From: Dactylorhiza incarnata
Lineage: Eukaryota > Streptophyta > Magnoliopsida > Asparagales > Orchidaceae
Length of the DNA stretch: 64,000 nucleotides
NCBI GenBank assembly: GCA_033032865.1
Contig: JAWHQI010001215.1
Span: 1-64,000 of the forward strand
Reading direction: 5' to 3'
The notes beneath the pieces were generated by a model. That model worked only from the letters and a program-made list of their open reading frames with translations. It had not been told where the DNA came from and ran no database searches. Shown one piece after another: positions 56,915 to 64,000 of the stretch. Each line of letters begins with the position of its first letter. Within the stretch, counting starts at the first letter, position 1. Both the position numbers and the translations under genes were made by a program.

Positions 56915-59344
56915 ATGAGCACACAACTTTTGGAATTGATTCATTCCGACCTCTGTGACTTTCGGAGTCATGCCACTAGAGGGGGAAAGAAGTATCTAAT
57001 TACCTTCATTGACGATTTCTCCAGATTTTGTCATGTCTACCTATTGAAATCGAAAGACGAGACATTCGAGACCTTCAAAATCTTCAAATCTCGGGTAGAA
57101 AACCAGTTAAATCTGAAGATTAAGAGACTTAGAAGTGATCGAGGAGGAGAATACACTGCAACTGGGTTTAGGGAGTTCTGTGCCACTGAGGCCATAATCC
57201 TTGAAACTACAGCTCCTTACTCACCCCAATCAAATGGCGTTGCTGAGCGTAAGAATAGAACTTTAACAGAGATGTTAAATTCTATGCTCCTGACCGCTGG
57301 CATGCCCAATTCCTTTTGGGAGGAAGCAGTCCTTACTGCAAATCACATTCTGAATAGAGTGCCTCACTCAAAGCGCAGTTCTACTCCTTATGAGCTGTGG
57401 CATGGTCATCCTTGTAGATATGACACTCTTAAGACTTGGGGATGTATCGCCTATGTGCGTATACAAGACCTTAAAAGACCTAAGGTGGGACCTAGAATGA
57501 CAACCTGCGTCTATCTAGGCAGTGCAGAAGACAGTGCAGCTGGCCGATTTCTGGATCTATCCACTAATTCAGTGATAGAGTCTAGAGATGCTATTTTCTT
57601 TGAGCATAAATTTATCAAAGATCATGGCCTGACCGTTCCTGGATCTACTGACATGATCTCAGAGTCTACGGTAGAACCTGAAGCTGGCCCCTCTGGCACT
57701 GCTCCCCAACCTTTAGAGGTCGAACCTGTTCCTCTTAGAGTATCTACAAGAGATAGAATCCCTAAGGATTTGGGTGAAAACTTCGTCACCTACCACTTAG
57801 AGGATGATCTATTTTCCTATCAGGAAGCGATAAGATCGAGAGATGCGTTAATGTGGGCAGAAGCCATCGACGATGAGATGAACTCGCTGCTACAAAATAA
57901 TACCTGGCATCTAGTGGACCTACCAAAAGGAGCTAAAGTCCTGGGATGCAAGTGGGTACTGAAGAAGAAACTACATAGCGATGGGTCTATAGCCAGATAC
58001 AAAGCACGTCTAGTAGCTAATGGTTATAAACAACAAGGGGGAATCGACTATTTTGATGTCTATTCACATGTGTGTCACCAATCTACCATTAGAATTCTTC
58101 TAGCCTTAGCCTCTATCGAGAATTTCATCGTCCATCAGATGGACGTGAAAACAGCCTTTTTGAATGGAGAGCTAAATGAAGAGATCTACATGGCACAACC
58201 TGAAGGTTATGTCCATAAAGATCTAAAAGACAAAGTGTGCAAACTCGATAAATCCATCTATGGGCTTAAACAAGCACCTAAGATGTGGCACATGAAGTTT
58301 GACCAAGTGGTAAAGAGCTTTGGATTTCAGTCCAGTCTTTCAGATAAGTGTCTCTATTACCGCTCAATGTCGAACCAAACTGTCATCATATGCCTTTATG
58401 TGGATGACATGTTGATCCTGGGGTCAGACCTAGCTGTCGTGAGGGATATTAAGTCCGCTCTCGCCAAAGCGTTTGATATGAAGGACCTTGGTCCCGTTGA
58501 TACCCTACTAGGTATGAAAGTAAGAGTAGACAAGGGATGTGTCACTCTGAGTCAAGCTAACTACATAGAGCAGATTCTTAATACCTGGGGTTATAAAGAT
58601 TGTAGGCATGTTGAAACACCCACTGATCCGAATGTCAAGCTGAGTTCGAATGAAGGAACAAACGTTGACCAAGTCAAGTACTCAAAGATCATTGGAAGTC
58701 TCATGTACGCCACAAGCTGCACTAGACCTGACATTGCTTTCTCTGTAAGCATGCTAAGTCGCTTTACCAGTAGTCCAGGCAAAGAGCATTGGGATGCCCT
58801 AAATAGGATGATGAAGTATCTCAAAGGTACTAAAGACCACGCTCTGTGCTATAGTGGTCACCCTCCTACTTTGGAAGGTTACTCTGATGCCTCCTGGTGT
58901 TCAGAAGTTTCAAACAGCAAGTCCACAAGTGGATTTATATTCACATTGGGTGGCGCTGCAGTTACTTGGAAGTCCAAGAGACAGACTTGCATAGCTTTGT
59001 CGTCTATGGAAGCCGAGTTATTTTCCTTAGCTTCAGCTGGTGAAGAGGCAGACTGGATCAGAAATTTAATCTTAGACATTCCCTTGTCTAGAGTTCAAAT
59101 CAATTCTTTAAGCCTATACTGTGATAATCAGGCTGCAGTCCAAGTTGTTAAGAATGTCCTCTTTAACACTAAGAGACGACATGTACGACTGAGACACGCC
59201 CTATTGAATTATCTTAAAGAACAAGGCGTTATTACTTTGATCGATGTGCGATCAAAGGATAATCTAGCTGATCCACTGACAAAAGGTATGCCCCGAGATC
59301 GTTCAATCAAAACAGTAGGGGAAATAGGACTCAAAGCGGTTTGA
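56915..59344 (+). CDS. Young Copia pol: integrase, reverse transcriptase, RNase H
   Basis: 809 open codons. Integrase core: LELIHSDLCDF, FIDDFSRF, RSDRGGEY and NGVAERKNRTL (D, D, E present). The C-terminal integrase has YDTLKTWGCIAYVRI. RT from about residue 300: KWVLKKKLHSDGSIARYKAR near 345, IDYFDVYSHVCHQSTIRI (usual SPVAR changed), QMDVKTAFLNGELNEEIYMA, and catalytic YVDDMLIL at 494-501. RNase H near 653: EGYSDASWCSEV, SSMEAELFSLA, LYCDNQAAVQVV and DPLTKGM. The methionine at 56915 is internal; the real protein would begin upstream past the frameshift. It is otherwise the best preserved pol in the window. Confidence 0.92.
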   Translation: MSTQLLELIHSDLCDFRSHATRGGKKYLITFIDDFSRFCHVYLLKSKDETFETFKIFKSRVENQLNLKIKRLRSDRGGEYTATGFREFCATEAIILETTAPYSPQSNGVAERKNRTLTEMLNSMLLTAGMPNSFWEEAVLTANHILNRVPHSKRSSTPYELWHGHPCRYDTLKTWGCIAYVRIQDLKRPKVGPRMTTCVYLGSAEDSAAGRFLDLSTNSVIESRDAIFFEHKFIKDHGLTVPGSTDMISESTVEPEAGPSGTAPQPLEVEPVPLRVSTRDRIPKDLGENFVTYHLEDDLFSYQEAIRSRDALMWAEAIDDEMNSLLQNNTWHLVDLPKGAKVLGCKWVLKKKLHSDGSIARYKARLVANGYKQQGGIDYFDVYSHVCHQSTIRILLALASIENFIVHQMDVKTAFLNGELNEEIYMAQPEGYVHKDLKDKVCKLDKSIYGLKQAPKMWHMKFDQVVKSFGFQSSLSDKCLYYRSMSNQTVIICLYVDDMLILGSDLAVVRDIKSALAKAFDMKDLGPVDTLLGMKVRVDKGCVTLSQANYIEQILNTWGYKDCRHVETPTDPNVKLSSNEGTNVDQVKYSKIIGSLMYATSCTRPDIAFSVSMLSRFTSSPGKEHWDALNRMMKYLKGTKDHALCYSGHPPTLEGYSDASWCSEVSNSKSTSGFIFTLGGAAVTWKSKRQTCIALSSMEAELFSLASAGEEADWIRNLILDIPLSRVQINSLSLYCDNQAAVQVVKNVLFNTKRRHVRLRHALLNYLKEQGVITLIDVRSKDNLADPLTKGMPRDRSIKTVGEIGLKAV

Positions 59345-60245
59345 AACCATCCTAAGTCCGAATGTTTTTGATTCCTTCCTTTGTCAAATCTAGCATATTG
59401 TGCTCCGTTGGTGTTTTTGTTGCTGAATACGAATTTCTGGTTGGTTGTTTCATTCCACATTTGATGATAACAACCTCATCCAGATTCGTCTTCCTTAACT
59501 TGGAGGAGAGTGTTATTCCACATTTGATAACACGATCTAACTTGTTTTGGACCTTCTCCTGTTGATTGGTTCCATTCCACATTTGATGAGTTCCAATTAA
59601 CCCTAGAAGAACAGTAACCAGGATATCACACATAGGAACACAGATATAGCTGCGTTGTCCAGAAATCTGAAATCGTTTCGTTTGGAAACAATTCAATAGA
59701 TTCTGCGGTTATAACTGAAATACTCTACAAAATATCCTCTTAACTTAATTAAAGTACTACGTTCTTATATGTAGAACTAGATACATGTAGTTCTTCCATA
59801 ATTGAATTCATTCTGAATGAAATTCTCTGTTGGAAATTACAGGAGCTGCCGCTGCAGGAGGAGCACATGCAGACTGGGATCCTGAGAAGGATGACCTGCT
59901 GGATGATGACTACTAGAGTATCTTCTTGGTTTACTTTCTTTGGCCTAGAGCATTGTTTAGCTCTTTTCTTTTACTTGTTTTTGTTTGGACTATTTATGCT
60001 CTTTTGTTAGTCACGAGACATTAGGTCTTCTGGTACCTATTTCTCTGATTGTACTCTTGACTTTTATGTGATGCTGCCTGGTTTATGCTTTATACTTATG
60101 CGTGCATACATACTACTGTTTTCTTTCAGTCCAATATATTATAACAGGTACTTACGGACACGGTTGTGTAATGAGTCGAACTGGTTGAACATTACACACA
60201 CAAACCCTTTTCCAACATCGATATACCGCGGACATAGGAGGAGAT
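59345..60245 (+). other. Post-RNase H tail of the young Copia, host-like exon
   Basis: 900 bases, long for an element with such short LTRs. TTCCACATTTGAT occurs three times (about 59454, 59517, 59574). At 59842-59916 a short open piece, after an acceptor-like AAATTACAG, reads GAAAAGGAHADWDPEKDD and ends LLDDDY and stop. What follows resembles a 3' untranslated region. The source of this piece is unknown. Confidence 0.6.
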
Positions 60246-60408
60246 TGTTAGTTCTATTTATAATAATATGTCCGCGCGTGTCAGGACCGACTCGGAACGA
60301 CCTAATGGGTTCCGTGTCACTAGGGAATTGCTCTACGCTGGAGATACTATAAATACCCATTCCACACTTGATGAGGTATTGTGGACTATCTTGAGCGGAG
60401 CCTCAACA
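60246..60408 (+). repeat. 3' LTR of the young Copia
   Basis: 163 bases identical to 55055-55217. The polypurine tract ATAGGAGGAGAT precedes it. Confidence 0.95.
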
Positions 60409-60413
60409 GATCC

Positions 60414-60463
60414 TGCTTCCAGAAATCTTGCTTTCTTCAAGTGGAAAAACCTGGGGTGTTACA
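60414..60463 (-). repeat. Gypsy LTR fragment, right part
   Basis: The minus strand starts TGTAACACCCCAGG at 60463 and continues, after the young Copia, at 55049. It borders the copy B segment at TAATTGCTGG. Confidence 0.65.
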
Positions 60464-62343
60464 TAATTGCTGGAAAATAATTTATTTAAGAACAGTGAAG
60501 AATGAGGCTATTCCTCATGAATATTAGTGTTTGTGGTTGACATATGGTTCTGTAGGATTTGCATAATGAGCTCATGTTCACATGATTTATCGCCCTCCAA
60601 GATATGATATATTATAGTTTTTTACTTCATTTTACTACTAATTGGAAGATGGAGCATGTATTACAAATTTTCATTCATATAATATTGAAATTTTGTTTAC
60701 CTTGCTCTGAATCGTAACTCTAAGAAGTAGTTCAATTTGTTTGTGGTTTTATTTCTTTTTGGGGATGGTGAGGAAGAATTAATAATTTCAGCAATGCGAT
60801 AAGTAAGCTAGAAAAGGCATTGAATTATTTAACATTAATGAGTGTACTGATATATTTTATGTAGTAAATATCATAAACAGAATTTATCTCATTACTCAAA
60901 ACTTCCCTTTTGGCAATTAGGCTTCGTTTTTCAAACTTGTTTTTAGACAAATGAAAATATGCTACAAGAAGACAATTCGTATGTGATTAGTGGAGTAATA
61001 AGAGAGAGCAGGATGCTGAAATCAGGCAACAACAGAAGGCATGCATATAAGCTCGCAACACAATTTGCATAATTTTACTCTTGGTTTGTTAGCGTTTATA
61101 TTTATCTTTAAATAATTTCAAAATTTTCGCATACACTAACAATTAAGAAAAAATGTGAACTAATAACTAAATTAACGTTCCAATTAATGCTATGACATTT
61201 CAATAGAAAGCAAGCATCATAACATATTTGATTATTCACACTCATCACACAATAAAGCTAAACAACATGAAAAAAAGATTGATTTACGAATGGGAATGAG
61301 AATTGCAAATTCTAGTGCCAAAAGAGATCGATTTTCTTATATGTTTCTATGGGCGTCGACACAAGATTAGAAGTAAACAGAAGATTTCTCTACAGCTCTG
61401 GAACAACATTTTTCAACAATCTGAATTGATTACTAAATTGTAATAGTTCCATTATGAAATTTAGTTTCATTACAATTAATGCAACAAGTGAACTCGAGAT
61501 TTCTCGGCAAGGCCCGTGACAGCTTTTTTCAACAATCTAAATTATAAAATCCCAGAGGATATTTCTCCAAGCATTTTACTGATGTCGATGTGCCACTCAG
61601 AACTAATGCTCTTAGGAGCGGAGGATATAGTCAGATACCGCGGCGGTAACATGTATCTGCCCTAAAAATTATTTAGGTTCAATGAATTAGACCGAACTCC
61701 TTGTAGAGGAGACCTCTCCTCTACTGATGAGCAAATAAGGCAGACATTTGCCTTTCAACAAAGAGTGTATCACATCATATTCTTCTTAAAAATCACTTAC
61801 AAAAACATAGCAAAACCAGTCACAGTTAATTTCTGAACAAATGTACATCAGATGTACAAAATAAGATTTTAGAAAAAAAATTACAACAAAACTGAACAGT
61901 TTGAAGACACGGTCAGCGGCCCAGGCCCACTGCTTGTGGGACATGGTCAGCGGCAAAGATGCTATCGTTGCTATACTCTCGGGTAGCCCACGCAAGATTA
62001 CTTATAATAATGACATAAATACCATGAATAACATCTACGTTTACTACTTCTCATCATTCCTCTAGAGGCCCACGACAAGGAGACACTCTATAAACTTATA
62101 TCTTTATCGATCATTGTATACTAGATGCATAACAAATGTTCTATAAACATATTTCTTTAAGTGAAGTCTTATTTTTTGAATCATATCAAAATTGACTAAA
62201 AATGTCAAATTCCTTGTTTGTTTGTGAAACTTGATATTCAACCAAGAAAATAATGAGTATAATCATGATAATTCTATATTGGTTGCACATTACTAGGATG
62301 CATGTATCAGAAAGTGAACAAAGGGAGAACAACATGTTCATCT

Positions 62344-62374
<31 letters not shown>

Positions 62375-63376
62375 GGTTGGTGCGCATTAAACTTATTAAA
62401 AATGAGAGAGATCAAGTTTATTGGAACTATCATTGCCAAATGTTTTATCCAGAACTTAACGCTTGTCGTCAATGGAGGACTCGACCTTAACATATTAGAG
62501 AACTTGAACACTTTTTGCAACAATAATGATGTATGGAGATGCTGGCCTGAAGAGTCATTCTGCTCCAAATTCTTGATAGACAAATAATTCAAAAGATAAA
62601 TAGCCAAAAATCTTTCGCAACAATAATGTTATCTATGAATTCTTATCAAATATTATCTTGGCAAGATTAATATTAGATTATGGTATTATCGTTGGCATGT
62701 GATGTAAGACCCCCTCCCGGAACACAAGACACGGCCGAGGGGAGTCCTATGCCCAGGAAAGCCACATTGCGGAATCGCCAGCACTCGAGCTAGCATCTTC
62801 CACCAGACGCCTATCCTGCCGGCCAAACCAATATCATTGAGCCAACTCATCAATAATACAAAATATGAAGCCATAAATTTCACATATAAGTAAAGGTGTC
62901 ACAATTATACAAAAGCCAGGTAGCTCCGAGAGCTCTTGCGAATATCAGAGTAATAAAAGAAAGGCCCCAAGGGCTACAACTCAAACTAACGCTCACATCT
63001 GTCACCAATGGTAATGATGGTATCGTTGTCTCCGGCCCTATCGTCCTGACCTAGCTATCCGCCTCCAGCGTCGTGCGCTGTTGCTCTTAGATGTGCTCCT
63101 ACAAGAGGGGCACGACAGTTGTTAGTCATAAAGACTAAGTGGCTTCACATCCTCTCCCCCGACGTCTCCAAGGCACCGGGCGGAAGGGAATGAATAGAAG
63201 CTGCAATATAAACAGTAATGGCAAAAACAGGTGGCAAGGAAAGATGTAATCACAACAGTATATCAATGTATAGGAAGTACATCTAACAAGTAATATGTCA
63301 ACGACATAGTATAAGAAAGCAGTGTAACAGTACAGAAGTAAGCAATATATTTGCAGTTTCAAACGTACCATAATTT
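60464..63376. repeat. Copy B of the duplicated segment
   Basis: 60602-61905 matches 1-1310. Then 1311-2434 of copy A (with the MADS pseudogene) is absent, and the match resumes near 2435. The junction at about 61907 carries CACGGTCAGCGGC copied from about 25 bases downstream as filler. 62401-62568 has 168 bases not in copy A. 62702-63376 matches 3023-3694, the Gypsy LTR end. No complete gene is seen. Confidence 0.82.
62401..62568 (+). other. Copy B-specific 168-bp piece with an open frame
   Basis: Lies between a long G-run (62354-62376) and sequence shared with copy A. A frame starting MREIKFIGTIIAKCF runs 61 codons through ENLNTFCNNNDVWRCWPEES and ends in shared sequence. I do not recognise the protein. 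It may be an exon fragment lost from copy A by deletion, or a later gain in B. Confidence 0.4.
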
Positions 63377-63676
63377 ACTCTCGGGTAGCCCACGCAAGAT
63401 TACTTATAATAATGACATAAATTATATGCTCTGATCCAACGCAACCCCAAAATCCATGAATGGCTGATGATATCAAGCGGAGCACAGATCATATCAATTG
63501 TAAAGAAGAGTGAAGAGATATATAAGTTTTAAAGAAACATCATATTATTGTGATGAAAATAAATGCCATCATATATTTTGTACTGTGTTTTTCCATTCTA
63601 CGTCGAGGCCGGGGATGCCGTCACCAGGCCCACTGCTTATGGGACACGGTGATCGGCAGAGATGCTATCGCTGCTA
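63377..63676. repeat. Scrambled pieces of copy A order
   Basis: 63377-63425 matches 2491-2533, and 63427-63676 matches about 2228-2480, both same orientation. So part of the sequence missing from the main body of copy B is found here, downstream and out of order. The match ends at about GCTATCGCTGCTAA. Confidence 0.75.
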
Positions 63677-64000
63677 ATAATGAGTATAATTGATGGGTAC
63701 TCATAATAGAGCCTCATTTTTATAAGAATGCCTGGCGGAGATATTCATAAAAGGAAGCAAATATTTCCAAAGGCGACGATCGTTTCCAAAAGCGGACAGT
63801 TTCCAAAATCTCTCCTCCCCCAATTCGGCAGGAAAAGTAAGACGCACAAAGCCGCCGCAAACACGACAGAGACTCCCCCTCCAATCACGGGAGGAATCCC
63901 CGCCATCGCGCCGCATCCCGAAAGGGGCGCGGCCAAGTCGCGCCCCCGTAGGGTGCGGCCTTGGCCGCACCCCCTTGGGGTGCGGCCAAGCCGCACCCCA
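63677..64000. other. Possible start of another element, GC-rich palindromes
   Basis: At 63682-63703 ATGAGTA and TACTCAT form a small inverted repeat like the start of the Athila-like LTRs, and TGATGGGTAC at 63691 could be an LTR start. From about 63880 the sequence turns GC-rich, with GGGTGCGGCC-TT-GGCCGCACCC (10-base arms) and GGTGCGGC-CAA-GCCGCACC at the window edge. Frames on the minus strand are open but show no known domain. The class cannot be decided from this end. Confidence 0.35.

Larger units (their letters stand above)
55055..60408 (+). mobile_element. Young Copia retrotransposon with identical 163-bp LTRs
   Basis: The LTRs 55055-55217 and 60246-60408 show no difference in 163 bases. 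The duplication GATCC is at 55050-55054 and 60409-60413. The LTRs start TGTTAGTTC and end GCCTCAACA. Inside are a GC-rich leader of 850 bases, gag, a long pol frame and a 900-base tail, then a polypurine tract AGGAGGAGAT. No standard primer site was seen after the 5' LTR (TTTTCAAGATACG follows). Nucleocapsid and protease are deleted and a one-base shift splits pre-integrase from integrase. Lineage is near Tork/TAR judging by integrase, uncertain. Confidence 0.92.

Noticed and set aside
59345..59700. Antisense frame of 114 codons beyond the young Copia pol
   Set aside because: Overlaps the non-coding tail with repeated TTCCACATTTGAT words; no domain seen.

Overview
The window is nuclear DNA of a flowering plant with a large, transposon-rich genome. 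Evidence for this: Copia and Gypsy LTR retrotransposons of typical plant lineages (Sirevirus-type Copia, chromodomain Gypsy, a tRNA-Asp-primed Athila-like element), a plant RTE-clade LINE, tRNA-like SINE units, and a decayed type I MADS-box gene. I could not place the species, or decide monocot against eudicot. No intact host gene was recognised. Almost all coding sequence belongs to mobile elements and most of it is broken. All alignments were made by eye.

Edges (1-3022 and 60464-63676). The two ends carry copies, in the same orientation, of one low-copy segment (A and B). A third, more diverged inverted piece lies at about 5615-6098. Copy A holds a frameshifted MADS-box pseudogene that copy B lost in a deletion with filler DNA. 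Copy B is scrambled beyond 63376. A Gypsy LTR (3023-5575, minus) with a 112-bp tandem repeat follows copy A, and an RTE LINE (about 7877-10440, minus) follows after an AT-rich gap.

Nested core (10902-51762). A plus-strand Copia (LTR 10902-11186; gag-protease-integrase remnants to 23482) was hit by a full Sirevirus-type Copia on the minus strand (11313-20777, TSD CTTAA), by a SINE-like foldback composite (21181-22152, TSD GTACA) and by a plus-strand Gypsy (from 23483). That Gypsy was hit by a gag-only Sirevirus relative (23513-42588, TSD CCCTC) and by a non-autonomous tRNA-Asp-primed element (45604-50872). The gag-only element carries a solo-LTR-like insertion in its 5' LTR (23942-25854, TSD ACTTG) and a second Sirevirus (32560-41923, minus, TSD CAGAG) in its 3' LTR. 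The target site duplications fix the order of insertion.

Right block (51763-60463). A minus-strand chromodomain Gypsy remnant (3' LTR 51763-53778, integrase and chromodomain to about 54945) abuts a different LTR fragment. That fragment holds a young Copia (55055-60408, TSD GATCC) whose two 163-bp LTRs are identical although its gag-pol is defective.

Most unusual pattern. Short GC-rich, hairpin-forming motifs recur in the LTRs of unrelated families. Within the Sirevirus-type elements the same motif dialect reappears at matched internal positions (gag 3' region and post-RNase H leader), as if each family carried its own repeated tag. The second notable structure is the SINE-like foldback, with a 2 x 246 bp head-to-head palindrome.
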